Shown here: piece by piece, positions 35,595 to 43,973 of the stretch
Layout: each line of letters starts with the position of its first letter
Numbering within the stretch: the stretch's first letter is position 1
DNA from: Hymenobacter terrestris
GTDB taxonomy: Bacteria > Bacteroidota > Bacteroidia > Cytophagales > Hymenobacteraceae
Assembly: GCF_013377905.1 (NCBI RefSeq)
Contig: NZ_JABKAV010000011.1
Location: 1 to 64,000 of the forward strand
Reading direction: 5' to 3'
Length of the DNA stretch: 64,000 nt
The notes under the pieces: model-generated
Database searches by the model: none
What the model saw: only the letters and a program-made list of their open reading frames with translations
Told to the model about the DNA's origin: nothing
Program-made: the position numbers and the translations under genes

Positions 35595-35627
35595 AAAGCG
35601 CCGCCGGAGCTATTCCGGCGGCGCTTT
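35595..35627 (+). terminator. Hairpin AAAGCGCCGCCGGA / TCCGGCGGCGCTTT
   Basis: Perfect 14-bp stem with a 5-nt loop between two convergent genes, about 115 nt past the lipoprotein stop. Termination is plausible on either strand. Confidence 0.65.
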
Positions 35628-35717
35628 ACATTGCTAGCAAGGATAATGCTCTCTGCAATAATTGTTTGTTAATCAGTTGTTGCAGAAAGTACACTAAGCT
35701 GTCAACTCATCACTCTG

Positions 35718-37016
35718 CTATGGCATCGTGAAGGCTAGATCGAAGCTGACTAGGTTGGCGTTGAAATTGTTGTTGCGCTGGTAATAGGCGTAGCGCACAT
35801 CGAGCGACTTGAATTTGGCCACTTTGCGGCCGCCCTGTCCGTTGCCGAAGGGGGTTTTGAAGCGGCTGATGCCGTACACCGGCGAGTAGCGCAGCCCCAG
35901 TCCGAACTTATTGGCCGAGAAATCCGACAGGTCGTAGTCGGAGGTGTAGAACTCGCTGGCGCTGGAGTGCTGGGCGTAGGGGGCGAAGTACCTGGCCGCC
36001 GTTTGGGTGTGGTAGCGGTAGAATGGGTAAAGCACGAAGAAGGGGGTTACTTTCAGCGGCGTTTCCAGCTCAAAGGTGTGGGCCGAGATACCGAAGTTGT
36101 CGTTGTAGAAGCGGTAAAAGCCCCTTAGCTGCACAAAATCGGAGGCAAAGTAGCTTGCCCGTAACGCCACCGGGTACTTAAAGCGGCGCTGCGGCAACTG
36201 CTCTACCTTGGGGGCCACATTGCCCGGCTCGCGGAAATACACCCGGTGGAAGGACGTGCTCAGCAGCCCGCGCTGGTACACCAGCTCGGTGCTGACGGCA
36301 ATCTGCAGCCGCTGGTTGATTACCTGCGAATACACCAGCGACAAATTGTAGCTCTGGCGCTTGTCGGTGGGCACGAGTTGCTGACCAGTGCGCAGTTCGG
36401 TGGGATAGATGAGAGTGGCCTTGTCGAGATACACCTGCCCGGCAACGCTGAACTCGCGGTTGCCGTCGCGGGAGCTCTTGGCCCACGAGCCCGCTACGTT
36501 CACCGAGAAGTAGTCATATTCAGTCGATACGCCGGCTCCCAGCCCGATAGTGCGGCGCTTGGCCTTATTCTCGCGCGAGTAACCGAAATCGGCGTGCAGG
36601 CGCGTGTCGCGCGCCGAAGGGGTGGACAGGAAAAGGCCCTCCACGCCATCAATACGGTCGGTGGAGGCGGAGGCGTAAAAGTCGGCCCCGATGTTGGCCG
36701 TGAGCCGGCTGACCGTATCGAGCGGGATATTGAGGATGATGGTAGGAGTTACGTCGGTGAGGTACTCGGTGCCGCGCCCGCCCTGCACGGCCCCGTGCGT
36801 GCCGTCCTGCTGGTAGTAGCTCCCCAGGATATTGATTTCGGTTTCGCCCACCGAAGTGCCGGGCGCAGTGGGCTGGAGGCGGAGCGGCACCCCGGAGCCA
36901 TCGATGCGGTTGGGCGTAGCGCCCCCCTGGGCCCAAGCCAGGCCAGGCAGCAGTACTACGCAGGCGGCCAGAGTCATCCGACGAAAAAAAGCCACCTCAA
37001 TCCAGAATAGACACAT
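35718..37016 (-). CDS. DUF3570-family outer-membrane protein
   Basis: About 432 aa, last gene of a four-gene cluster. Signal region FFRRMTLAACVVLLPGLAWA; starts at 37034 (GTG), 37016 (ATG) or 36977 (ATG) are possible, and I chose the first ATG. The mature protein is beta-rich with repeated aromatic strands (LVYSQVINQRLQIAVSTELV, LGLRYSPVYGI) and ends SFDLAFTMP, fitting a barrel. DFYASAST at 112-119 resembles the D-x-x-[ST]-G-A-[ST] type of flavin acceptor site. That is of interest because an ApbE flavin transferase is in the same cluster. Function unknown. Confidence 0.85.
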   Translation of the reverse strand: MCLFWIEVAFFRRMTLAACVVLLPGLAWAQGGATPNRIDGSGVPLRLQPTAPGTSVGETEINILGSYYQQDGTHGAVQGGRGTEYLTDVTPTIILNIPLDTVSRLTANIGADFYASASTDRIDGVEGLFLSTPSARDTRLHADFGYSRENKAKRRTIGLGAGVSTEYDYFSVNVAGSWAKSSRDGNREFSVAGQVYLDKATLIYPTELRTGQQLVPTDKRQSYNLSLVYSQVINQRLQIAVSTELVYQRGLLSTSFHRVYFREPGNVAPKVEQLPQRRFKYPVALRASYFASDFVQLRGFYRFYNDNFGISAHTFELETPLKVTPFFVLYPFYRYHTQTAARYFAPYAQHSSASEFYTSDYDLSDFSANKFGLGLRYSPVYGISRFKTPFGNGQGGRKVAKFKSLDVRYAYYQRNNNFNANLVSFDLAFTMP

Positions 37017-37073
37017 ACAACAAGCGAAAAGCACATCTTCGAAAAACTACCCCAGCGCAGTGGGCTAAGGGCC

Positions 37074-37322
37074 TTAATTACAGCCGCAACCGCCACCCAC
37101 CTTGCCGCCGTTGGCCCCGCCGGCTCCTTCGCGGTACGACTGAAAGTTGGATTCGTAAACCTCTATCCGCTTGTTGGCGAGCTTCATATCCTCGTCGTTG
37201 AGGTATACCTTCTGATACGCGGCCACCGACACGCAGCCCCCCAGGCTACCCGCCGCCAGCAGCAAACCGGCCAGCCCAATTATCGGGCGGCGCACGCAAA
37301 TAAGAGCTGGAATATCGGGCAT
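37074..37322 (-). CDS. DUF4266-family small lipoprotein with Cys-rich C-terminus
   Basis: 82 aa from ATG 37322. The lipobox is GSLGGC (Cys30). The core AAYQKVYLNDEDMKLANKRI is the DUF4266 hallmark, and the protein ends GGKVGGGCGCN. The last residues, C-G-C-N after a glycine run, could bind metal or be modified. It sits 57 nt upstream of the DUF3570 gene and 59 nt after ApbE, all on one strand, so it is part of one operon. Confidence 0.88.
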   Translation of the reverse strand: MPDIPALICVRRPIIGLAGLLLAAGSLGGCVSVAAYQKVYLNDEDMKLANKRIEVYESNFQSYREGAGGANGGKVGGGCGCN

Positions 37323-37381
37323 GAGCAAGAAGCAGAAAGCGTGAGGGCGAAGCGCCGGAAAACGTACGGTAAATTACCCGG

Positions 37382-38425
37382 TTACGGTTGGCGGGTTGCC
37401 GGCACCGGGGCGCTGTTGCGGTAGTAGTTGATCTGCATGTTTTTGGAAACCAGCGTGCGGTTGTCGTCGGTAATCAGGGTGCAGTCGACGCCCTTGAGTT
37501 GGTTGATGAAGGCCAGGCCCTCCACGGGGCCCTTCACGAACACTACTTCATCGAGGCAGTCGGCCAGCTCCACATCGGAACAGATGATGGTGACGGAGCG
37601 CAGGCCAGTGGCGGGCAGGCCAGTGGCGGGGTTGATAATGTGGCCGTACACCCTGCCGCCCGACGTGAAGTACTGCTCGTAGTTGCCGGCCGTTACCACG
37701 GCCACATCGGTTACCTGCACCCAGCTCGAAATGCTGCCGGGGTGGTCGGGGTTGCCGATGGCCACGCGCCAGAGCGAGCCATCGGCCTGCCGGCCCCAGC
37801 ACAGAATATCGCCCGAGCCGTTGAGCAGGCCACCTTTGATGCCAAGCTTATCGAGCATCTGCCGGGCTCGCCGGATGCCGTAGCCCTGCAGCACCCCAGC
37901 CAGATTGATGCGCATGCCCTTCTCCTGGAGCATAACGGTGCGCCGGGCGGGGTCGAGCAGCACGTGGCGGTAGTTGATGCGGGCCACGGCGGCCCGGCGC
38001 ACGGCTTCGGGCGGCAGCGGGTGCTCCTGCCGGTCGAAGCGGTAAATTTTGTCGGCCGAGGCGAAGGTGATGTCAAAGGCCCCGCCGCTCAAAGCCGAAA
38101 TTCGGAGGGTACGCTCAATCAGGTCGTACACCTCCTGGTCAACTACTACCGGGTGCAGGCCGGCGGCCCGGTTGATCTGCGTGATTTGGGAAGTGGAATC
38201 CCAGAATGACATAAGCCGGTCGATGCGGCGGGTTTCAGCAATGGCGGCGTTGAGCGCAGTCCAGCCCAGCGTATCGTTGTCGGCCACCACCGTGTAGGTG
38301 AAGTGTGAGCCCATGAGTTGGGCCTGCTTGCTGAAATTGCGCAGCTGAGCGGCTGCGTTCATGGGTTGCCAAGGCAGCAACAGCGCCAGCAGCCACAAAA
38401 AACGGAGCAAGGAGGCGGCATGCAT
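37382..38425 (-). CDS. apbE: ApbE-family FAD:protein FMN transferase
   Basis: Moves FMN from FAD onto Ser/Thr of exported proteins. 347 aa with a signal peptide (residues 1-25). Family blocks: MSFWDSTSQITQINRAAG, SGGAFDITFAS, INLAGVLQGYGI, LLNGSGDILCWG and VYGHIINPATGLPATG. Some positions differ from the textbook form: INLAGVLQG where DLGGIAKG is usual, and LADCLDEVVFV where the Mg-site D-A-L-x-T is usual. The specificity may therefore be adapted to the neighbouring DUF3570/DUF4266 proteins. Part of the thioredoxin-ApbE-DUF4266-DUF3570 operon. Confidence 0.9.
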   Translation of the reverse strand: MHAASLLRFLWLLALLLPWQPMNAAAQLRNFSKQAQLMGSHFTYTVVADNDTLGWTALNAAIAETRRIDRLMSFWDSTSQITQINRAAGLHPVVVDQEVYDLIERTLRISALSGGAFDITFASADKIYRFDRQEHPLPPEAVRRAAVARINYRHVLLDPARRTVMLQEKGMRINLAGVLQGYGIRRARQMLDKLGIKGGLLNGSGDILCWGRQADGSLWRVAIGNPDHPGSISSWVQVTDVAVVTAGNYEQYFTSGGRVYGHIINPATGLPATGLRSVTIICSDVELADCLDEVVFVKGPVEGLAFINQLKGVDCTLITDDNRTLVSKNMQINYYRNSAPVPATRQP

Positions 38426-38504
38426 AGCAAATGGGATAATCGGAGCCGAAAAGAACTGATTGGTGGTGCTATTCGGGCAGCATCGACCAAGGCAAGAGGA
38501 CGCT

Positions 38505-38990
38505 CTATTTGCGGGCCAGCAGGGCGGTGAGGTGCGCTTCGTAGGCGGCCTCGCCGCCGGGCCGGTAGCCGGTTTTGGCCAATACCTTGCCTTCAGGCGA
38601 AATCAAGATTACCAGTGGAAAGGAACCCTCCTGGTTGAATTTGGAGGCGGCCAGCTCGTTTTGTTTTTGCTGCTCAGCCGACAGCTTGTTCTTCTTGCTA
38701 CGCGGGAAATCGAAGTGCGCCAGCACAAACCTGTCGCGGGCAAACTGCTCGAAGGCCGGCGTATCAAACACTTCCTGCTTCAGCATAATGCAGGGCTTGC
38801 ACCAGTCGGAGCCCGAAAAAACAGCCAGCACGGGCCGGTTGGTGGCCTTAGCCTGCTGCATGGCTGCCTCCAGGCTACTACCCCAGGCAGCAACGGGCAC
38901 GGCCGCCGCAGAAGTCGTCTGGGCAAAACCAGTTGATGCCAAGCCTGATTCAGCTGCCAGCAAAGCAGTTGCGAAAAGTAAAACGCGCAT
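38505..38990 (-). CDS. Thioredoxin-like exported protein
   Basis: About 161 aa from ATG 38990 (MRVLLFATALLAAESG). A signal peptide precedes a thioredoxin fold with active site SDWCKPC and downstream FVLAHFDFPRS and FPLVILISPEGKVLAKTGYR, the cis-Pro region. The open frame extends to 39095 but is not needed. It is the first gene of the cluster with apbE, 79 nt upstream. A disulfide reductase would fit with the Cys-Gly-Cys end of the DUF4266 partner, but this is an inference. Confidence 0.9.
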   Translation of the reverse strand: MRVLLFATALLAAESGLASTGFAQTTSAAAVPVAAWGSSLEAAMQQAKATNRPVLAVFSGSDWCKPCIMLKQEVFDTPAFEQFARDRFVLAHFDFPRSKKNKLSAEQQKQNELAASKFNQEGSFPLVILISPEGKVLAKTGYRPGGEAAYEAHLTALLARK

Positions 38991-39193
38991 AAGTAGGTAG
39001 TAGAAAGAGGTAAGATACAGCGGCCGTAGCCACATACGAAGCAACTGCTGATCTGGAGTAAAACAGGAACGCGGAACAACTTCCGAAAAAGCCACTCCGC
39101 GTTATTACTCTAATCACCGGCTCAAACCTACGGGCAACTTCATGAAGGCCGAAGGAAGAACCGGAAAAAATAGGCGCGAATTATCCCGGCCAT

Positions 39194-40528
39194 TTATCCG
39201 GCCTTAACCCAGCCGGTGCGGCCGTTGGCCTGGCGCACGAGGCGGTAGCCCCCAAACTCGCCCAGCACGGCCACGGCGGTTTGGGCCGGCAAGGCTGCTA
39301 CGGCCGGTGCGTCGGGTAGTGGGAAGGAGCGCAGCTCGGCCTCGGCCGTCAGCTTTTCACGGCGCAGCGGTACGGCAGTCCGCACAGCCGGGGCAGGTAC
39401 GAAGCCGCTGCCGCCGCCGGGTAGCTGCACCCGCAACCAGCCGGGCACGGCGCCCAGCACCAGCAGCGGGATGGTAGGCGTGGCGATATGGCCCGCCAAG
39501 CCCGCCGCGTTAGTGGCTGGTGCGGGGCGCAACGGGAGTCGTGGGGCGCGTACGCGTACGTACTGGCCCAGCTCGGCGGGCAGCTTCTTCGGCGTTGTAG
39601 CTGGCGCATCGGCCTTACGCACAAAGGGTAGCGGATCGAGGGCGCCGCTGCGGTACACGCCGAAGTGCAGGTGGGGCGGCGTAGTGCGGGCGTTGCCGGT
39701 GTTGCCCACTAGCCCCAGCGTGTCGCCCAGGCGCACGCGCTGGCCGGGCTGCACCAGCTGCTTATCGAGGTGGGCGTAATAGAGGTGGGCGTTGAAATCG
39801 GCGGTGGAAAGCCACACAACCCGGCCACCCAGCGGAGTCTCGTTTACCCGCGTAACGATGCCAGCAGCCGCGGCGACGGCAGGCGTACCGCGGGCGGCAA
39901 AAATATCGACGCCCTCGTGGCGGCGGGCCCCGCCGTCGCGCCCCGCGCCCCAGAACGAGCCGATAGCCTTATCAGACTTGCCCTGCACCGGGAAGCTCAG
40001 GGTGGGCTCGCGGCGGATGCTGAGCGTGTAGCGCCCCCCGCGCAGCAGCTCGGGCTGCACCCGCAATAGGTGCTGGCGGTCGGCCTCCACCACGTAGCGA
40101 AACGAGAGGCTGGTTGTGTCGGCGGCCATCAGGTGCCGGGGCGCGGGCTGATCGGGGCTCAGCTCGAAAGCATCGAGAAACACGCGGGGCGCGGCCGTGC
40201 CGGGAGCCAGCGTGAGGCTGACCTGGATAGCCTCACCCGCCCGCACACCGTAGCGCAGGCCCAGCGCCACGGCCCGGTCGGCCGGAAAAAAGCCCGATTC
40301 CTGGTAGGGCAGCTTCACGGTGAGCGAGTCGCGCAACGCCTGTTCGGCGGCCCGGAGCCAGTCGCGACCCAGGGCCGTTTCGGCGAGGCCCGACTGTTGC
40401 AGGCGGCGGGCGTAGGTTTCGTGGGGCGTGGTTTGCTGAAAGAGGCCGCGCAGGGTTTGGTTCTGGCTACAAGCACTCAACAACGTAATCAATAACAGAA
40501 AAGGCAGGGCGCGAAGGCGGTGCAGCAT
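39194..40528 (-). CDS. M23-family metallopeptidase lipoprotein with C-terminal SH3 domains
   Basis: About 444 aa from ATG 40528. The lipobox is LLSAC. The LytM/M23 core lies at about 205-330: HEGVDIFAARGTP (H-x3-D) and PPHLHFGVYRSG (H-x-H), with YYAHLDKQLVQPGQRVRLGD between. Two SH3-like segments follow (LGAVPGWLRVQLPGGGSGFV, VAVLGEFGGYRLVRQANGRT). It probably cuts peptidoglycan cross-links or activates amidases. An upstream open stretch to 40606 lacks a plausible start. Confidence 0.93.
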   Translation of the reverse strand: MLHRLRALPFLLLITLLSACSQNQTLRGLFQQTTPHETYARRLQQSGLAETALGRDWLRAAEQALRDSLTVKLPYQESGFFPADRAVALGLRYGVRAGEAIQVSLTLAPGTAAPRVFLDAFELSPDQPAPRHLMAADTTSLSFRYVVEADRQHLLRVQPELLRGGRYTLSIRREPTLSFPVQGKSDKAIGSFWGAGRDGGARRHEGVDIFAARGTPAVAAAAGIVTRVNETPLGGRVVWLSTADFNAHLYYAHLDKQLVQPGQRVRLGDTLGLVGNTGNARTTPPHLHFGVYRSGALDPLPFVRKADAPATTPKKLPAELGQYVRVRAPRLPLRPAPATNAAGLAGHIATPTIPLLVLGAVPGWLRVQLPGGGSGFVPAPAVRTAVPLRREKLTAEAELRSFPLPDAPAVAALPAQTAVAVLGEFGGYRLVRQANGRTGWVKAG

Positions 40529-40840
40529 GAAGCGAGCGGGGAGGAGTAGAGCGATACTAGAAGTGACTGTTTCAACCCCGAAACGAGCCGGGTAGTTCGC
40601 TAGCAAGCTGTGGGCCCGGCAGGAAGCCCGGAGCGCTGATAGCAGTATCCGATAAAAAGGTCGCGCAGCAAAAGACCGTAGGTTAACCCAGCTTTCACAA
40701 ACCTTTCGTTAACGGCTTGCTGATTTTGATCGTGAAGGGCGGCCGCTACGGAGTGGTGGACTGTTAGCAGGAGCGGAGCTGGAGTGAGGCTGGGGTTGTC
40801 GGGGCAGGGTTTATCTTTGCGCTCCACCCACTTCCCGCCC
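40529..40840. other. 312-nt divergent promoter region
   Basis: It separates the M23 gene (minus) from the HMG-CoA lyase-like gene (plus). TATCTTTG at 40812-40819 is a consensus -7 box, 21 nt before the plus-strand ATG. No ORF or structured RNA is evident. Confidence 0.45.
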
Positions 40841-41695
40841 ATGCTCTACCTCACCGAATGCCCCCGCGACGCGATGCAGGGCTGGCCCACGTTCATACCG
40901 ACCACCGATAAAATAGACTACCTGAACGCCCTGCTGAAAGTCGGCTTCAGTACGCTCGATTTCGGCTCTTTCGTTTCGCCCAAGGCCATTCCGCAGCTTG
41001 CCGACACAGCCGAGGTGCTGGAAGCACTCGACCTGAGCCAGTCGGGTACCATGCTGCTGGCCATTGTGGCCAACCTGCGCGGGGCCGAAACGGCTGCCAG
41101 CCACCCGCAAATCCGCTACATCGGCTTCCCGCTGTCGGTGTCCGAAACGTTTCAACAGCGTAACACCAACAAAAGCATTGCCCAGGCCCTCGATGATGTG
41201 GCCCGCATGCAGGAAATCTGCGCCCGCACCGGCCAGCAGCAGGTGGTGTACCTGAGCATGGGCTTCGGCAACCCCTACGGCGACGCCTGGAGCCCGGCTG
41301 TGCTCGGCGAGTTCACGCAGAAGCTCGACGCGCTGGGCGTGGGCATTGTGGCGCTGTCCGACACCATCGGGGCCAGCACGCCGGCTACCATCGCGCCCGC
41401 TTTCCGCGAGCTGACGGCCGCTTACCCGCATATCCGGTTTGGGGCCCACCTGCACACCACGCCCGATACCTGGCAGGAGAAAGTGCAGGCCGCCTACGAG
41501 GCCGGCTGCCGCCACTTTGATGGGGCACTGGGCGGCTACGGCGGCTGCCCGATGGCGGCCGATGAGCTCACCGGAAATATGCCCACCGAGCGGCTCCTAG
41601 AGTTTTCGACCCAAGTCGGGCTGGAGCCGGGCGTGAACCTGGAGGCGCTGAATGAGGCCATGCGGCTGAATCAGCGCATCTTTGCGGGGCACTAG
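40841..41695 (+). CDS. Hydroxymethylglutaryl-CoA lyase-like enzyme
   Basis: 284 aa from ATG 40841, HMGL-like TIM barrel. The metal and catalytic blocks are TECPRDAMQGW at the N-terminus, FGAHLHTTPDTW (H-x-H) and the glycine-rich Cys loop GGYGGCPMAADELTGNMPTE. It should cut HMG-CoA or a close acyl-CoA in leucine/ketone-body catabolism. The R-D and Cys motifs differ somewhat from the human or Pseudomonas form (ECPRDAMQ for E-V-G-P-R-D-G-L-Q). No leucine-degradation partners are nearby. Confidence 0.85.
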   Translation: MLYLTECPRDAMQGWPTFIPTTDKIDYLNALLKVGFSTLDFGSFVSPKAIPQLADTAEVLEALDLSQSGTMLLAIVANLRGAETAASHPQIRYIGFPLSVSETFQQRNTNKSIAQALDDVARMQEICARTGQQQVVYLSMGFGNPYGDAWSPAVLGEFTQKLDALGVGIVALSDTIGASTPATIAPAFRELTAAYPHIRFGAHLHTTPDTWQEKVQAAYEAGCRHFDGALGGYGGCPMAADELTGNMPTERLLEFSTQVGLEPGVNLEALNEAMRLNQRIFAGH

Positions 41696-41699
41696 TTCA

Positions 41700-41793
41700 C
41701 TGTCATCCTGAGCGGAGCGAAGGACCTGGAAAGAAGCTGACGTCATTGCTCAGCAGCTTCTTTCCAGGTCCTTCGCTCCGCTCAGGATGACAG
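41700..41793. repeat. 40-bp perfect palindrome, CTGTCATCCTGAGCGGAGCG type
   Basis: The arms 41700-41739 and 41754-41793 are exact reverse complements around a 14-nt centre. It lies between two codirectional genes, right after the lyase stop. The sequence is a distant cousin of the other GTCAT palindromes. The RNA would fold very strongly and could terminate or stabilise the upstream mRNA. Confidence 0.85.
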
Positions 41794-41822
41794 GTTTATT
41801 CGCTGCTTATTAGACCTGCCCC

Positions 41823-42557
41823 ATGCATACCGCCGTCGATATATTCATTCCCTGCTTCGTAGATCAGCTTTTCCCGCACACCGCCATGAACATGGTGAAG
41901 GTGCTGGAGGCCGTGGGCTGCGAGGTACATTACAACCCCAACCAAACCTGCTGCGGGCAGCCAGCCTACAACGCGGGCTATAAAACCGAGAGCTGCGACG
42001 TGGCCCGCAAGTTTCTCACCGACTTTCCAACCGAGCAGGAGCGCTACATCGTGAGCCCCTCGGCTTCCTGCATCGGCATGGTGCGCAACACCTACGCCGA
42101 CCTGTTCGAGGGCACGCCCGACGCCGGCCGCTACCACGGCGTGCAGCGCCGGGCCTTCGAGCTGACCGAGTTTCTGGTAGATGTGCTGGGAATCACCAGC
42201 ATTCCGGGGGCAAACCTCAGTGGCAAGTACACCTACCACGACTCCTGCGCGGCCCTGCGCGAGTGCGGTATCCGCGCGGCCCCACGCCAGCTACTCGATG
42301 GTGTGGCGGGCCTGGAACGCCTCGAAATGGCCGAAACTGAAACCTGCTGCGGCTTCGGCGGCACCTTCGCCGTGAAATTCGAAGCCATATCGGTGGCTAT
42401 GGCCGAGCAGAAGGTCGAGCACGCCCTAGCCACCGGCGCCGACTACCTAATCAGCACCGACACCAGCTGCCTGATGCACCTCGACGCCTACATCCGCCGC
42501 GAGAAAAAGCCCATCAAAACCCTGCACATCGCCGACGTGCTGGCCAGTGGTTGGTAA
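41823..42557 (+). CDS. Fe-S-binding LutA/LldE-family protein
   Basis: 244 aa. Two cysteine-rich CCG domains: DIFIPCFVDQLFP with QTCCGQPAYN, then YHDSCAALRECGI with TETCCGFGGTFAVKF. LutA works with LutB and LutC in L-lactate oxidation, but neither partner is here, so a stand-alone glycolate/lactate oxidase role or a dispersed operon is possible. It begins 30 nt after the 40-bp palindrome. Confidence 0.88.
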   Translation: MHTAVDIFIPCFVDQLFPHTAMNMVKVLEAVGCEVHYNPNQTCCGQPAYNAGYKTESCDVARKFLTDFPTEQERYIVSPSASCIGMVRNTYADLFEGTPDAGRYHGVQRRAFELTEFLVDVLGITSIPGANLSGKYTYHDSCAALRECGIRAAPRQLLDGVAGLERLEMAETETCCGFGGTFAVKFEAISVAMAEQKVEHALATGADYLISTDTSCLMHLDAYIRREKKPIKTLHIADVLASGW

Positions 42558-42592
42558 CAAAGCTTTTGTAGTTTCATTAAGCCATTGCATTA

Positions 42593-42886
42593 ATGTTGAG
42601 TATCTTCCGTCGTCGCCTTTGGAGCACTATCGCCGTCGGATTTTATGGCTTGTGGTGGGCGTTCGTGGTTAATTGGTTTGCAAATGGTTCGGCCAATTAT
42701 CCAGCATCCTGCGGAGCCGCAAACGGCGCATTGGTGATCTTAACGCTTGGGTTAGTTGCCATATTTGTGCTGGCGCTGGGAGGTCTGAGTCTGTTTAACA
42801 GAGGGCAGAAGCGCAGGGATTACGTGGTATTATTAGGCATAGCACTAACGCCCCTGCTGTACGTATTTTGTTCGACCCTAATTTGA
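42593..42886 (+). CDS. Small hydrophobic membrane protein
   Basis: 97 aa with three hydrophobic helices (about 15-30, 44-66, 78-93), such as LVILTLGLVAIFVLALGGLS and VLLGIALTPLLYVFCSTL. A basic N-terminus MLSIFRRRLW precedes the first. It has lower GC than its neighbours and no recognised family. It lies 35 nt after the LutA-like gene and is followed by a 21-bp terminator. Confidence 0.55.
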   Translation: MLSIFRRRLWSTIAVGFYGLWWAFVVNWFANGSANYPASCGAANGALVILTLGLVAIFVLALGGLSLFNRGQKRRDYVVLLGIALTPLLYVFCSTLI

Positions 42887-42903
42887 GTACAGACGGAACG
42901 GAG

Positions 42904-42950
42904 AAAATCCGCATATACCCGACCATAAGGGTCGGGTATATGCGGATTTT
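42904..42950. terminator. 21-bp perfect bidirectional terminator
   Basis: Stem arms 42904-42924 and 42930-42950 pair perfectly around a 5-nt loop, with A/T ends, between the membrane protein gene and dapA (convergent). Confidence 0.9.
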
Positions 42951-42966
42951 CCGAGTCAAAACTCTA

Positions 42967-43836
42967 TTACATCAACTCCTTAATCCGGCCAGTTAACCCT
43001 TCGCTGGCCTCCAGCAGCGGCAGGCGGACGGCATCAGAGCACAGGCCCTGGGCGGCCAGGGCGGCTTTTACGCCCACGGGGTTGCTCTCCTCATACATGA
43101 GCGGGTTGAGCTGGGCGAAGCCAAACAGCAGCTGGCTGGCTTCGTCGAAGTCGCCGTTGAGGGCAGCGCGGGTCATGGCCGAGAAGCGTTGCGGGAAGGC
43201 GTTGGCCAGCACCGAGATGATGCCCGCGCCGCCGAAGCTGATGAGGGAGGTAGTCATCATATCGTCGCCCGAAATCAGCAGGAAATCGGTGGGCTTTTGG
43301 GCCGCAATGGCGATGCACTGCTCCAGGTTTCCGCTGGCTTCCTTGATGCCGATGATGTTGGGGTGCTGGGCCAACTCCAGGGTTGTAGCGGCCGTGAGGT
43401 TGGAGCTGGTGCGGCCGGGCACGTTGTAGAGTAGCACGGGTATCGGACAGGCGTCGGCCAGGGCCTGGTAGTGAGCGATGATACCGCGCTGGCTGGGCTT
43501 GTTGTAGTAGGGCGAGGCTGAGAGCAGCGCGTCGTAGCCGCTTAAATCGGTGGTTTCCAGGCTGCGGACCAGTGCGGCCGTGTCGTTGCCGCCCAGGCCG
43601 TACACCAGCGGGGCGCGGTCGGCCGTGTGCTCACGAGCCACGCGCCGGATTTCGCTGCGCTCCTCAGTAGTCAGGGTCGGCGACTCGGCGGTGGTGCCGT
43701 TGATAACGAGGTAGTCGGTACCGTTTTCGAGCTGGAAATCGATGAGGCGACGCAGGGCCGGGTAGTCCACGGCGCGGTCGGGGGAGGGGAGGAAGGGCGT
43801 AACCAGGGCCACACCGGTGCCACGGAGTTTGTCCAT
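42967..43836 (-). CDS. dapA: 4-hydroxy-tetrahydrodipicolinate synthase
   Basis: First committed step of lysine/diaminopimelate synthesis: condenses pyruvate and aspartate semialdehyde. About 289 aa from ATG 43836 (MDKLRGTGVALVTPF). GTTAESPTLTTEER, the catalytic Tyr in PVLLYNVPGRTSS and the Schiff-base Lys in IIGIKEASGNLEQ are visible. The frame extends to 43971 without a plausible start. No other dap genes are adjacent. Confidence 0.95.
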   Translation of the reverse strand: MDKLRGTGVALVTPFLPSPDRAVDYPALRRLIDFQLENGTDYLVINGTTAESPTLTTEERSEIRRVAREHTADRAPLVYGLGGNDTAALVRSLETTDLSGYDALLSASPYYNKPSQRGIIAHYQALADACPIPVLLYNVPGRTSSNLTAATTLELAQHPNIIGIKEASGNLEQCIAIAAQKPTDFLLISGDDMMTTSLISFGGAGIISVLANAFPQRFSAMTRAALNGDFDEASQLLFGFAQLNPLMYEESNPVGVKAALAAQGLCSDAVRLPLLEASEGLTGRIKELM

Positions 43837-43973
43837 GCGGGAAATAAGCGGTTGCTTTGTAGAAAGAAGGACCGGCGGCAAGATACGGCCGTCAGACCGA
43901 AGGTTCATCTGATTTTCTTTCACTGTATTTTCCCCTGCGGCCCGCCTTTCGGCAGCCTGCACTCCCATCATCC

